Shown: piece by piece, positions 23,142 through 35,347 of the stretch
How positions within the stretch are numbered: position 1 is the first letter of the stretch
Layout of the letters: each line of letters starts with the position of its first letter
Assembly (NCBI RefSeq): GCF_932276165.1
Contig: NC_063991.1
Coordinates: 3,029,001 to 3,093,000, forward strand
From: Plutella xylostella
Taxonomy: Eukaryota; Arthropoda; Insecta; Lepidoptera; Plutellidae
Length of the DNA stretch: 64,000 nt
Direction of reading: 5' to 3'
Program-made: the position numbers and the translations under genes
The notes under the pieces: model-generated
Told to the model about the DNA's origin: nothing
What the model saw: only the letters and a program-made list of their open reading frames with translations
Database searches by the model: none

Positions 23142-24411
23142 ACAGTGGCAGTTTAAGGGTGTCCGAATCACATAGTTTATCAGACCGATTTTTCACTCCG
23201 ATTTACACATACTTTATGGTGACATCAAACCTCCCCCTAAATTTTTTAAAAATATTTTATACCTGTAAGTTTATTATGAATAGTATATCGTTATAACTAA
23301 GTGTGCTTACTCATATGGTTAGTTTTATTATTAAAGTTTATTCAATTTTTTCCTGTAAACGATTTTATTTTATCAGACATTTAATTTACATGCATAGTTT
23401 ATCCTTTCATTATTTTCCTTCTTTATCTCTAAAAAAAATTGTAAGACATCGAGAAACTAATGAAAAGAATGACGGGCGTTTTGGTCCTTATGTCCTATCA
23501 AGATGAGTCGAATTGAGACTAGCCCATATACACAATAACAAATGACAGTCATGAAAAAAGCTTTCTAAAGACATACAGTGCCACAAACTTATCTGTTCCG
23601 GTGTCAGCTCACATAAATGTCTAATATTTCATAATTCTATAAGATTTTATGTTTGCTCGTATTGTTAATTCGCTCTTGCGGTGTTAATAAACCCATCTAA
23701 TCTTTTATAATATACAATTCATTAGTAAGTAATGAGATATGGATCAATTTAGTTCGCTCTCACCGGCAGTGGCGGATTTACCTATAGGCCAAAAAGGCCA
23801 GTGCCTAGGGCGGCAGATTTAGAGGGGCGGCAAATTTTGCATTTTTTATTTTACAGATTTTTTAAATATAAATTTACGTGTACACAATCTACATATAAAT
23901 AAACGCACTGTCATATCAGTATGTACCTATATTCTTTGAATTTAGTGGCAACTGTGGCTGCTGAATCATGCTCAGAAGGGCTAGTACGGGGCGTATTTAA
24001 GTCGTGATAAAAGTTCTACGTCGTCGCGCTCGCTCTTGAGGCTGCGCGATGTGAGTGAGCGCGATGCATAACTTATGTCACGTCTTAAACTAGCCAAGAT
24101 TGCCGCTTTTTCATGCTGCTACAGGAATTTTTTGTAAACTCGACATAACGCTGGCTTAAATAAATGAGTGAAATCAGGAAAGGCAAAACCCGGAATAGAG
24201 TTAATTTGAGACGATGGTCAGCCAGAAAAGAAGCATGTAATAGTTAAAGAGATTCTTGGCATGCATATTCTTTGAAATCAATCAAATATGATATTACTGA
24301 AAAGCCTGTAACGCGACAAGAATCGGCGGGAATACTTTCGAATTTGGAGAAACTGGAAACGGCTGTAATGGTAGTTTTGTGGATAATGTGGAATTTTGCC
24401 ATATGTACTAA

Positions 24412-24757
24412 GGGGCCGTCCATTAATCACGTGAGGTCGTTTTTCTCATCCCCCCCTCCCCCCCACTGGATAACGTGTATTTTTTTGGAAGTCTATGTAA
24501 AAGCTATTTTACTATAAAAAATATAAGAGGAGTCGTTGCTTAGCAACGGCGGCCGAGTCAATCAAGGTCATACTACAAATCGTTCAAATTTTTTCGCCGT
24601 TCAAAATTTCGGTTCGGAAATACCTCTAGCCCTTTTTGACAAAAAAATTATACACGTGATGTCTAACGAGACCCCCCCTCCCCCTTCGTGATGTTTCGTG
24701 AGGTTTACGTACCCCCTCCCCCCCCTTTTTAGCCTCACGTGATTAATGGACGGCCCC
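24412..24757. mobile_element. MITE GGGGCCGTCCATTAATCACG, nested
   Basis: GGGGCCGTCCATTAATCACG is inverted at the right end (CGTGATTAATGGACGGCCCC), with TAA on both sides (24409-24411 and 24758-24760). C-rich runs CCCCCCTCCCCCCC follow each end. Confidence 0.85.
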
Positions 24758-24963
24758 TAAGTACATCAGTGATATTTTTGGACCAAACAGTCACTTGAGT
24801 CTACCAAAAATTCGCAGTTTGAAGCTTAATATTTCGCAAACCAGTCACTGAATAAAAAAATGGTTTGAGAAGACCTTTGATATTTTTGAAAGACCTGTAC
24901 ATCAACGAAAAAAATCTTCCCCATTTTACATGTATGGAAGGTAACATTTTTTTTTTCATTAAT

Positions 24964-25272
24964 TTACTTTACCAGTTTGTCGATGCCGTACATTTGTACA
25001 AGGTGGATAAAAGAAGTCATCCTATCTTGATTGGCTCTAATTTTTTTCTCCGTTTGGCCGTCACAATTGATTGCCCTACGGGCTCCTTTTATGGCATTTC
25101 TCATCAATTCAGCGAGACCTTCGGGCAAGAGATTCTCGCACTCGTGTCGAATGTTGTCCATAAGGGCTTCCAGAGACACGGGCTTATTCACATTAACACG
25201 GGTCTTGAAAAAACACCCACAAAAACTGTCTGAAACGGTTAAATCGGGCGATATTGCAGGGAAAAATGACAT
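24964..25272 (-). pseudogene. Fragment of a mariner-like transposase
   Basis: The minus-strand frame reads SPDLTVSDSFCGCFFKTRV, then VNKPVSLEALMDNIRHEC and ELMRNAIKGARRAINCDGQ. These follow the order of the C-terminal part of mariner-type DDE transposases (SPDL.PSD.FLWG.LK..VY...P.....LK..I, then a terminal RRA..C...GGH). The SDSF and CGCF changes and the missing N-terminal half indicate a dead copy. GCCCACCTTGTAT near 25459-25471 may be one of its inverted ends. Confidence 0.65.
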
Positions 25273-26122
25273 ATAAAACGAAAAAAAGGCGACCCGAAAA
25301 CTGAATATACAAAATTATTTGGCGTTCTTGGGAAGTGTGGCTTCCATGGCTTGTCAACTTGTATTCTGCATTTCTCTAGTCCACCAATATCAAAACAAAT
25401 TTGAAATTGGCGGCCATTTGTACAAATGAGAGCAATTTCCAATAGGGTGATTACTTTTGGCCCACCTTGTATATCTTTGCGAAATGTCAGCTTTGATATT
25501 TTTACCCGTTTCTGAGAAAAAGACAGCCGGACAACAAAGTGATCCTATAAGGGTTTCTTTTTTCCTTTTGAGGTACGGAACCTTAAATAAGATTTGATGA
25601 AACATTTGAAGTTGGTGACAGATAGACATAGAAATATCCACATCATTAAGTTCACAATCATACTAATAACGGGATTAAACTAACAAATTGAATTTCAGAA
25701 GTCAGTAGGGGCGGCAAAAATTGAATGGCCTACGGGCGGCAAATTTGTAAATCCGCCACTGCTCACCGGATCAGATAAGTTTGTGGCACTGTAGGTACGT
25801 TTGGTCATTATTGGTACAGTCAAGTGCAATTAATCCTGATCCCCTATATAGCTATAACTACAACCCTCCCACTTAGGCGCCACCTATGTAAAATAACCTT
25901 GAACTACATAAACCTTGTTTCGTTACTAAGACTTAAAGAAAAGATGGCGCTAAATATCGGACTTTTATTAATTTAAGCGCCATCTTAATTCAAATATTGG
26001 AACTAGCTTCATAAAGTTCATGCCAGAATGTTAAAACCTGTGTTGTTCACTTTTAACTATTGCAAGCCAGCTCAGTGTGATACGAAGTGATTGCATTTTT
26101 CACCAGTCTAACTACTTGACAG

Positions 26123-26196
26123 TGTGGTCTAATCGTTAAGGTATTCGGCTATCAATATGGAGGTTGAGAGTTCAAATCTCTGGGAAGAGGACTTAT
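26123..26196 (+). other. tRNA-like sequence, probably SINE-derived
   Basis: TGTGGTCTAATCGTTAAGG resembles an A box and GAGAGTTCAAATCTC a B box at normal spacing. The acceptor ends do not pair, so it is not called as a tRNA gene. Confidence 0.4.
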
Positions 26197-27283
26197 AAAA
26201 TTTATTTTTATGTTTTACTTTGTTAATTATTATAGATAGGTTATTTTAGACTATCTTTATCAATATGAACAGGAAATAAAATAAAAACATAATATATGTA
26301 TAAGAAAAAGAACTTTATTTCACTAAACAAGTAAATATTATTAGTCTGTATGCAGAATAATTATGAACAAAAGTAAACAAATTCAAAAATTTTAGAATTA
26401 CAACAATTAGAACCAACATGTTACTAAATTTCACAATTTACATCTCTTGTTGTTTTCTACAATTAAATTATAAATAAGCAACAATTTTATTACTAAGTAG
26501 TTACTTATAAATATGTAATCAATTATCTTAACAGTATGAACAAATAATTATCTTACTACTAAATAAATTTTACTCATTTTTAAACTGGGGACCCGTTAAA
26601 TACCTACTAAACGTATAATAACATAGTTATAATGTTCCATTTCTTCAATGCGAGTTGTGCTGTTATCGTGTAGAAGATATTCTCACGCAATGCAAACAGC
26701 AACCATAATATCATCTTTAAAATTCTCAAATTAATTCTTGTCATGCGTTAGCTATTTTATAACAGTTCTTCAGGGCCTATTATAGGACATCCATCTTCGG
26801 TAACCTTTAAAAACAATAATTTGATCATGCCTTAATGAAGATAAAATAATTGTGACATTATTACTATAGCGTAAAAAGTATATTATGATAATCTATAAGT
26901 AAAATAAATGAAAGCCAATAATGTATAAAATAACCAATAAAATTATAAAGAGAAAATACGAACCCAATGTTGTCCTGGCACTTAACTCAATTAATAATGA
27001 TGACCTTGTTAATAAATTCGTTTGTCATCGTTACAAATTAATAATGTTGATTATATTATAGGTAAATATAAATCAGATCAATCAGATGGAATTAACAAAA
27101 CCCATCTCAATGCAACAAAACATTCTCTTCAAGTCTACAATTTCAAATGAGAAATAAATTCAAAATACCCTCTGCGCTTATAATATTTCATATTGTAAAC
27201 AATTATCACTCACTACATAGACTATACTTTTGCTAATGAACCGCAACATATTCACTATTTTGCAAACGAGTTTAACAAGCTTC

Positions 27284-27345
27284 GTGGCGTAGCGGGCAAA
27301 TGGTTGGTTTGCGAATAATTGGGCCGCGGATTCGAGCCCAGATGA
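27284..27345 (+). other. tRNA-like sequence, probably SINE-derived
   Basis: TGGCGTAGCGGGCAAATGG resembles an A box and GCGGATTCGAGCCC a B box. No paired acceptor stem. Confidence 0.35.
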
Positions 27346-27598
27346 AAAACAAAAAGAATTTAAATTTTGTATTTTATAATATTATTGTTCTATGAATTCG
27401 TTAGTTTGTGTAAATGATGGATATTATCTAAATGATGGATATAAATAGGAGAATAGTAAAATAGTTCTATGTCTGTCTATAGACACGAGCACTACCGCAA
27501 CATACGTCACACCGACAAATTGGCTTTGCGTCGTTGGAATTTCTATTTGAAGCGCAGGGGGTCAGGTTTTTCTGCACCTGACTGTACATACGTGGGTA

Positions 27599-27642
27599 GG
27601 CAAAAATGTGTGTGTGGGGCCCCCCACACACACATTTTTGCC
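27599..27642. repeat. Perfect 21-bp hairpin, 2-nt loop
   Basis: GGCAAAAATGTGTGTGTGGG(G) followed by CC and the exact inverse complement. It is flanked by a GGGGTCAGGTTTTTCTGCAC-like repeat related to 53260-53290. Confidence 0.9.
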
Positions 27643-28059
27643 CTTTATCCTTTCAAACGCCTGCTTCCTTAAATAGCAATTCTGTTGAGTGTGAAGTGAA
27701 GACCCAATGCTATTTGCCTTTACTATTTTATCAGGCACTTTCCATTGGTATCATTTAAATAATTACTCCATCCTTTGTTCAACATACTTAATTATATTTT
27801 TGGAGCTACAACTACAGAATTTCATTTTTCATGGCCAGATTTGACCCCATGAATGAGAGTCGAGTCTTATCCAAACTTAGTCGAGTTACACCAAAACATG
27901 ATTAGATATTTCTATAAATATATTATCCTATGTAGGTACTTAGCTGTTATTTATTATAATATGCGGCAAAGAAAAACATTTAAATAATAGTTAACAATTT
28001 TCAAATCAACTCATAGATTAACGACACATGCAATAAATATTGTTAATGTTTTTCTACTT

Positions 28060-28400
28060 CTCCGATTCTGACTTGACCGTTTTTTCATGGGTCCGACGTG
28101 TAGAGAACCCCCCATTGCGGGGGTGTATCCTCGTAGGGGGTACCAAATTTTCATTAGTTTTTCGATATCTCTTACGGTTTTCGAGATAAACAAGGAAAAA
28201 ATGAAAGAGACGTGATTAAGAAAGAGATCAATACTTATCTTCTTTGTAACTAGTGTAGATTCTTACTGACTGTTTTACCATGGATCCAAAGTGTAGAGAA
28301 ACCCCTTACTACTTGGGTATCTTCATATGGGGTACCTAGCTACCAAATTTTCATCAAGTAAGCAGTTTTTCCATATCTGTCGGTGTTAGGTACACTAATC
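28060..28400. repeat. Two diverged copies of a dispersed repeat
   Basis: TTTTCATGGGTCCGACGTGTAG ... GGGGGTACCAAATTTTCAT near 28080-28155 is echoed by TTACCATGGATCCAAAGTGTAG ... CTACCAAATTTTCATC near 28275-28355. Confidence 0.5.
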
Positions 28401-29782
28401 GGGAACCGCTGGATACAACTCTACATTCAAGCATTTTCAAAAACATAACCCAATGACACGACTGGAGAGAGCTAGGGGAATGGGCCCTATCGTTAAGTCA
28501 AAACGAAGTAAGTAAGGATAACGAAGTAATTTGTGTCAAATTCAATGCATTTTAACTTCCTAACATAACAACCAAAATTAAGTAACGCAAATTGATGGTC
28601 CTAGCTGGGATTAGGACCCTGTTCCTTTGGGTTTTTAAGCAGTAATACTAGACCGGAGTTAGTTACTACAAGTACATAGTAGGCTCTCTATTCCGTGATT
28701 ATGGTTAGGTACTACTAAGATTGTCTAAGATGACCTAGGTATTTACCTAAAGAGGCAGTCATAACGTGGGACGCCCTCTAGCATGCTAGAACGATACTCT
28801 CACTCGAGAATACATTTACCGGTTATCGGTTCCTTGAGCAATATTTATTTTATTTATAAAGTACCTACTTTATCTAATCTGAAATACCTAACTACTTACT
28901 TGATGAATCCTAGGATTAAATACCTAATCTTAGTGACTCAATTGGTAAAACAGTTGAAAGGAAATGAGACACGCATATAAAAATATTATTTCATTTATTC
29001 AAATTTCATAGTAAAACGATTTCACCAATGCCATGTAAATCTTTTTAAGTATATCATTGTTGAAACATGATTAGATTTAACAACTTGCCGACAACGTCGT
29101 CACATAAATTCATTTCACAGTCAACATGCAGCATTATCTGTGGACAAAAGAGTACGAATATTATTTACATATCACATACATGTATACAGGGTGGACTTTT
29201 ATAAGTACCTATGTGACCTTCCGTTTGACGGCGGCGGCGCCGTCTCATAAGACAATAAGACAGGTTTTTCGTTTAATAAGACAGGTTTTTCACATCACTT
29301 TTTTTTAATTACTTAACAACTACAAGTTGAAGCCTCCTTTTAGGCATTAACAAACTTGTCTTGGTGCTAGGACAAGAGACAGGGATTATGTTTTTCTTTT
29401 CGTGTTAGTGACAAGAAGGATTCTTCTTCTTAGCGTGTCGGTAAAAGGTTTAGTTAGTCAGATAAATTAAGGGGTTCTAAAAAAACAAACTTAACTTTTT
29501 TATATTTCTGATATCACTCTTAATTGTTATCCAATATGCTATTGACAAGAACCTAAAATCCCTTTATGCAAAAAAGTTAGTTACTCTGGTTTTGTAAAAA
29601 GCCTTCAATATTGTTATTCAAAGTCTGCCCAGGGTACGCCGACTAAAAGGATAAGCCAGTGAGATTAGCGTCGGTCGCTACCCACGATGCGTCGGACATA
29701 GGTATAATATAATAAGGGTTCCATGTTTGGGTGTAGAACTGATTTAGAAGGAATGAATAGAATTAATAATTTCACCTAATAT

Positions 29783-29932
29783 AACACGCGCACATAAAGA
29801 AACAATATAAAAATGGCTGCTGTAAAAGAAGTAAGGAGTACTGACAGTTGACACACCTCCAAATAGGGCGAGATAGCATTATTTCGCCAACTTAATACTT
29901 CATACTGTTTCTTTATCCACATAACTTACAAA
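29783..29932. repeat. Hairpin repeat with TAAAGAAACA arms
   Basis: ACATAAAGAAACAATATAAA at the left pairs imperfectly with TACTGTTTCTTTATCC at the right. One arm occurs singly at 45178-45235 (AGATAAAGAAACATTATGAA ... TGCTATCTCGCTCTATT). Confidence 0.5.
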
Positions 29933-29953
29933 CTAGACTCACCAATCGTCATC

Positions 29954-32251
29954 TCACTCCATCCCAGGCACATCTAAATTAACACTATAACTGGCCCCCA
30001 TATTTTCGCGGTGGCGTGAAGACACAATGTGATTTTTAGCATTCTCCTCCTGGTCTATATCCCCGTCGCAAACCCCGCACTTCAGCTTGCCAAAGTCGTA
30101 GTAAACATACTTGTTCCGGCCCCACATATTGATGTTATGCTTCAGCTCCAAGTAGAAACGGAAGACGTTTTCAGAAGTGGGTTTATTTGCGAAATGGTCA
30201 GCGTAGACCAAGTGGTTAAGCAACGGACGGATCGATGTGAACATGCCCTTGCAAGACGCACAGGTGAAAGTAGCACCCTCGTTGTGCAGAATGTAATGAC
30301 CGCTCATGTAAACGCTGATGATATCGCCCTTGTTCGCACTGTATTTAGCCACGGCAACCGCGTTCTGATGCTGAACACTGGACAGGATATGCTGGACCGC
30401 CTCAGTCATGTCCTCGAATCCTTCGTCGCAGAACTTGCACTTCAATTCGGGAGTGGTCTCCAAATGCGCTGACAACAGATTCTGGTCAATATTCTTGTCT
30501 TCGCTGTACAAAGCTGCGCGGATGAGCTTAGCCATGGTTTCGATATGCATGGTGCTCTCGAAATGCTCGACGATAGCGGCGAAGGAAGGCAACGCGACGT
30601 GGTTAGGGCATAAAGCGCAAAGGTAGTAGTTTCCGAAACTGGCGTAGAATTCGGAAGGGCGGCAGTGGTTGCGGTACAACATGGCTAGTTTGTGCGGGGC
30701 GGCGTTGCGCAAATGCTTCTTCTGGCGAATGTGGTTGAAGAGCACCTGTCTAGGACCTTTCAGCGTCATATCGCAACATGAGCAGTAGTTGGAAATCTTT
30801 CCCGACGGCTTGATGAAGTTCTCTACGACCACGTGGTCGCGATGCGTCAACGGCTTTCCGGTTCCCGCGAGGAATTTAGCCCAATCAGGGCTTTTGGGGC
30901 CCCATTCTTCCGGCATCGGCCCGTCAGGGTTGTTAGCCTTGGCTTTCCTGTACAGCCGGTCGGACATCTTGCCGAGATGGTTCTCGTCTAAGATGTGGAA
31001 AATTGCCGCTTCGGGCGCGTCCAGAGTGAGCTTGCAGAGGCCGCAGTTGAACCCTTTGTCGTCCTCAGTAATACTGTGGTTCAACAGGAACTTTTTGTTC
31101 ATCTCTTTGATCTTCTCGATGGAGCGGTCGTCGGTGCAGAAGGGAATGTGTTTGTCCGCTTGCACGATGCAGGCGAGGTTGTGAATGTGCGTCTCGCTGA
31201 AGATATGAGCGAGGACGCTATCGTAGCGGAACCTCAGCGTGTAGTACTCACACGCCATGCAGAAGAAAGCCGGTTTGCCGGTACGGTCGTCAACCAACGC
31301 TAGAAGCTTGTGATTCATCAACAATTTAACTATAAAATTCTCTATAGGGCCGTAGTAGCGGTACTTCTTCACCTGGTTCTTGGCCGGTTTCTCGGACGGC
31401 TCAGTCTCCTCGTTGTCATAGTTTTTGTTCGCGTCTGAAGCAAAGTTCTGGTTCACGTTGTCCTTGATACTCATTATGATCGGGGCCACAGAGCTGGTGA
31501 GCGGCGCGAAGTCGATAGACGTCACTTCCTGGCAGAGTTTCTCGTAAGCGCCCTGGTAGAACTTGACGGCAGCGTTGATGCTTGCCTCGGAGTTGTCAGG
31601 CAGATGTCTGACCAACGCCGCCTCTAGTTTGGCCAGCAGAGTGCGCTCGACCTTCTCTGTCGGTTTGACCATCGCCACGATCCTCTCCATGTGAGCCGGG
31701 CTGATCTCGCCGCAGCCCATGGACGACAGGCGACGCGACATCTTCGGGAGCTCAAAAGGTTCCGACACGTCGATACTATCGCGCTTTAGCTTCGGCAAGT
31801 GCACTTCTAAGTTGAAATGCTTCTGCAGCGACTCCATCAGTGGTTCCTCGTCGTTCAACTCGATCTCCACGTTGCAGTCGGTGCAGATGTGCACTTGTTT
31901 CGCGTTGTCGCTCACTTGCAGCTCGTTTTTCAGCAGATCCGGCACCTCACTCACCGGCAAGCTGTTGAACCTCTGCCTCTGGAGACTGCTCTTCTTCTCC
32001 GTGGTAAAAATGTACTCAACCTCAACGCCTTCGCGTTTCTGCGTGTAAATAGCTTTATGCGTTTGATCTAGGTTGTTCAGGTACCTGAGCACGGTGGCGT
32101 TCTTCTGCGTGTCAGGGTGGTCCAGAAGACCCCGGAAATGCCTCGCGAGTCTCTTCACGTCATCCAGCTTGCGGAATGACAACACCGTCAGTTCGGACGC
32201 CCTCTTGACGACGTCCGCTACGGACTCGTCCACTGAGCTACTCTCAGCCAT
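29954..32251 (-). CDS. Zinc-finger protein with eight U1/matrin-like fingers
   Basis: Single open frame of 765 residues starting at an ATG in good context (GCCGCAATGG). Residues 1-110 are helical and without cysteines. Eight C-x2-C ... H-x3-6-H fingers follow, at roughly residues 122 (CTDC), 330 (CMAC), 401 (CGLC), 490 (CSCC), 545 (CALC), 607 (CKFC), 662 (CASC) and 727 (CGVC). Most end in the long-spaced H-x5-H typical of U1-type/matrin fingers, which bind RNA or DNA in the nucleus. Between fingers 1 and 2 lies a 200-residue region without fingers, including an acidic Asn-rich patch. Coding DNA is GC-richer than the flanks, and no intron is needed. I cannot assign an orthologue; a nuclear nucleic-acid-binding role is inferred from the fingers. 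Confidence 0.85.
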   Translation of the reverse strand: MAESSSVDESVADVVKRASELTVLSFRKLDDVKRLARHFRGLLDHPDTQKNATVLRYLNNLDQTHKAIYTQKREGVEVEYIFTTEKKSSLQRQRFNSLPVSEVPDLLKNELQVSDNAKQVHICTDCNVEIELNDEEPLMESLQKHFNLEVHLPKLKRDSIDVSEPFELPKMSRRLSSMGCGEISPAHMERIVAMVKPTEKVERTLLAKLEAALVRHLPDNSEASINAAVKFYQGAYEKLCQEVTSIDFAPLTSSVAPIIMSIKDNVNQNFASDANKNYDNEETEPSEKPAKNQVKKYRYYGPIENFIVKLLMNHKLLALVDDRTGKPAFFCMACEYYTLRFRYDSVLAHIFSETHIHNLACIVQADKHIPFCTDDRSIEKIKEMNKKFLLNHSITEDDKGFNCGLCKLTLDAPEAAIFHILDENHLGKMSDRLYRKAKANNPDGPMPEEWGPKSPDWAKFLAGTGKPLTHRDHVVVENFIKPSGKISNYCSCCDMTLKGPRQVLFNHIRQKKHLRNAAPHKLAMLYRNHCRPSEFYASFGNYYLCALCPNHVALPSFAAIVEHFESTMHIETMAKLIRAALYSEDKNIDQNLLSAHLETTPELKCKFCDEGFEDMTEAVQHILSSVQHQNAVAVAKYSANKGDIISVYMSGHYILHNEGATFTCASCKGMFTSIRPLLNHLVYADHFANKPTSENVFRFYLELKHNINMWGRNKYVYYDFGKLKCGVCDGDIDQEENAKNHIVSSRHRENMGASYSVNLDVPGME

Positions 32252-34122
32252 TGCGGCTCAGTAAAACGTTCTGTACAAAAAATAAAACAGTCTGTACAAA
32301 TGATTGTTCTTAGAAACTACTGAGGCGCAACTGTTTTTCTTGTTTTGTCAAGATTATGAGTTTGCCTCGTCTGGTGCTTGTTAGCTCAAAAGAGCTTATG
32401 TAGCGTGTTAGCTTGCGGTTGCAAGCTTGGAACAATTTGGTGATGCCCGTACAAGTGATGGCCGAAAGGGGGGGTGCCTTGTGTGTGGAAGTTTGTAGAT
32501 TTTGATGGACACTGTCGGATTTAGAGCTGTGGGGTCTGATGACTATCACCGGATAACAAGATCTGGAATAGAAGAGAAGGGATGTTAGTTGTAAGATAAA
32601 TATATTGTTGTCAAGAGTGAACTCTCTAATAATAGCAATACTTTGAAACAACTGTTTCAATATCTATTCTAATAAAAGTCTTTGGACACAAATTATCCTT
32701 ATGTATTATGATTCATACAGTAAATTGATTTTAGGAGATAAGAGTTTTTACTTTTATTGATCTCTTACAATCCAGAATAACTCCTATTGTTACAACAAAA
32801 AAAAACTATTTTTCGTACTTGTTTATACAGGATAAGTTATGGAAAACAATGGAAGTAAATTTATGAGTGGTAGGTAAGAGGCAACATTATTTAAATTTCT
32901 AATGTGTTTTGTTTTACAACACAGATCCCAGAGTCACATTGTGTGTGATATGATTTACATGTATTTACCACAAGATGTCACTAATTTAAATTTGATAAAA
33001 AAAAGTATAAAGAACCTATACATGAACATTTCAGGAAACACCCAATATACAGACGCTTTGGCAGAAATGTATAGTCAGCAAAAGAGACAAGATTGCCATC
33101 GCAGAGTGAATATATTGATCCTAAGACTTGTGGATGGAAGATAGATAAATTAGTTTATCAATAACTCTTCCCACTTATTCACTTCATTAATTTACTTCAC
33201 TATTGGATTACTGCCACATAAAAATCAAATAACAGATGTTATTTGATAATGGTAACTTATGTAAATATGAGTTTCTAAACCAATATAAAACAGAGTTAAC
33301 TGGTTCAATCTTGTAAAATCTACTGGGTCTTACCTTTACTACTTACTTAGTACCCATTTATTAGTTATGATTTGCTAATTTTTTTTAAACATTAAGCAAA
33401 TAACATTAGGTTTATGCTATGATTTTGAAATAAGTAAGTACATTATTTATTTATTGTAAATGATTGGATTACCTGCTGCATGGTTGTTAGATGAAATGTT
33501 CAATGTAGAAAAATTGAGAGTACTTGTAGAGTACTCATTAATTTAACAACTCCATGTCTATATGATTAACAGTAGGGTAAACACCTAAATAATGATATCC
33601 AGCAATGATAAACAACAACAATAAAAAAGAGGCACAATTTAAACTCGTTGCGTACCCATGATGTACTTATTTATTTACATATTTGTACAATACTGCTTAA
33701 ACCTTCTTTTACTTAGTAAGGTTGCTACCCATTACTTGTGTTCATACTATGTTACCCATTATGTTAAAACCATAATTTCTGCAAAGGCAACATACTGTTA
33801 TCACATAAACATGCACAACACACACAAAAGCCCATAGGGTACCACAAAACTAAACATCAGCGTCGATAAACTGACCTAAATTGACGAAAAATAACACAAG
33901 ATTTTTAGGTTATGATGATAAAGCTAAAACTTTATTTTTGGAGATTTCCAAAGAATATTGTCAAGAACACGAACGGACACTTAGATATTTACTTGAATAA
34001 TCACCTTTTGGTCTTGGAATTTGTGCATGGCAGTTAAAACCGCCTATTTTAGATTTGTACGGGCTTAGGGTGACAGTCGGTGATCGGTGGTGGTGACATG
34101 ACATGATACAAATTTTGACAAA
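32252..34122. other. 5' flank of the zinc-finger gene, no gene seen
   Basis: AT-rich. The short frames on both strands have no recognisable composition or motif. The promoter of the minus-strand zinc-finger gene should lie just above 32251; no TATA or Inr can be assigned with confidence. Confidence 0.5.
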
Positions 34123-34131
34123 GGAAACGTG

Positions 34132-35347
34132 GCGTGTTTTGAAACTATACAAGGCCAGAACGCACCCATAGTGTACTAGCACTGTATAGTTTCAAGTGAA
34201 AAAAATATATATTTTACTTGAAAATATACACGATTTGTGCGTACTAATCGCGTATACTTTCAAGTTGGGTTTTACTGAATCGTTCTTGAAAATATACATT
34301 GCCATTACGCACATTGCTTGATTGGCGTTCTTGTCGAAAATAATTTATACCTACATGCTGATTCTGATTTACTGAACTATTTCGGTACATCTAGTACATG
34401 ACTACCATTTGCTTGTTCTGCCTGTCATACCTATAGAATGTTGATAAATAAAGATGATCAAGCTCTAATTTGATTGATAAAATGATATTTATAGCAATCA
34501 TACTTGCAAGTAAGAATACTAATATCTTATTATTTATATGAATTAAGAGTAATACCTACTACACTCACGAGCAATGAAAAAGTTCCAGTGACGATAGCTC
34601 CTGAACGGAAAACACTAACTTAATGACGCTGTCGGCAATATTAAAGTACATTTAACAGCGCATCAAAATATTATTATAACCAACTAAAAACGTAAATTTT
34701 GATCAAATTCCAAATTAAATGTTTTAAAAAATTGGGGTCATTTGGTGTCAACCAACTTTTTGCTTTTTGGACATATTCATTGCTCGTGTGTGTGATAGGT
34801 ATTGCCCTATAGACCTATTACAGACATATTTGTCATCAAGTTTTGAATTCACCGTAATTATCTTTTATGAATTTTATTGTTCTACACCCTCTTCTGAGAT
34901 CATTTTTACTATTTACAACAGTTTTACAGTTTAATTTAAATCAATTTACTTTTTAACTGTACGATGTAAACAAAAAACACGTTACGAAAACAATGCCAAG
35001 TGCGGAATGACGATGCAGTATTTAGAAAGCAATAGACTTACTACTATTTCGCATGAAAGAAAGAGAGAGCAACAATTCAAAATAACTACCTGGTAACTAA
35101 TCATGTATAGTTTCAAGTGCTCGCATTGCCGCTTGGCACTAGAAAATATACACGATTAGTACGCAGTGGTAACTGCTGCAGTATATTTTCAAGCTATAAT
35201 TTTGGCCAAACTTACTTGAAAATATACGCGATTAGTGCGTAATGGCCTTGTATACTTTCAAGTAAATTATGGCACCATTTTAATTTGAAACTATACGTGA
35301 GCAGTCCCACCCTCTGCGTTCTGGCCTTGTATAGTTTCAAAACACGC
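34132..35347. mobile_element. Foldback-like DNA element with 9-bp target duplication
   Basis: Terminal inverted repeats of about 33 bp begin GCGTGTTTTGAAACTATACA, flanked by exact GGAAACGTG copies (34123-34131 and 35348-35356). Both subterminal regions carry many copies, in both orientations, of motifs like CTTGAAAATATACACGATT and TATAGTTTCAAGT. A 9-bp duplication is typical of Mutator-like elements, so a non-autonomous MULE is the best guess. No transposase. Contains the nested element 34561-34794. Confidence 0.85.
34561..34794. mobile_element. MITE CACTCACGAGCAATGAA, nested
   Basis: CACTCACGAGCAATGAAAAA at the left and TTCATTGCTCGTGTGTGTG at the right are inverted. A second copy lies at 46047-46231, sharing GATCAAAT...AAATTAAATGTTTT and ATTTGGTGTC. 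Confidence 0.75.

Larger units (their letters stand above)
23767..25761. mobile_element. hAT-like element with 8-bp target duplication
   Basis: Terminal repeats CAGTGGCGGATTTAC and GTAAATCCGCCACTG; the duplication CTCACCGG lies at 23759-23766 and 25762-25769. Just inside the ends, GGCCAAAAAGGCC and GGGCGGCAAATTT occur. No intact hAT transposase; the 1995 bp contain other repeats. Confidence 0.85.
23576..25791. mobile_element. MITE (same family as 7971-8179) split by a nested element
   Basis: Ends CAGTGCCACAAACTTATCTG and CAGATAAGTTTGTGGCACTG, with TA duplications at 23574-23575 and 25792-25793. Without the inserted block 23767-25761 and one 8-bp duplication it matches the 209-bp copy in the mucin gene intron. 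Confidence 0.85.
25794..29777. other. Intergenic stretch without a supported gene
   Basis: AT-rich, with no open frame of convincing length or composition on either strand. Contains a small hairpin (GATGGCGCT near 25943 and AGCGCCATC near 25976), two tRNA-like sequences, the perfect hairpin at 27599-27642 and diverged repeats near 28060-28400. Confidence 0.6.

Noticed and set aside
26123..27345. Two possible tRNA genes
   Set aside because: A and B boxes are present but acceptor stems do not pair; treated as SINE-type remnants.
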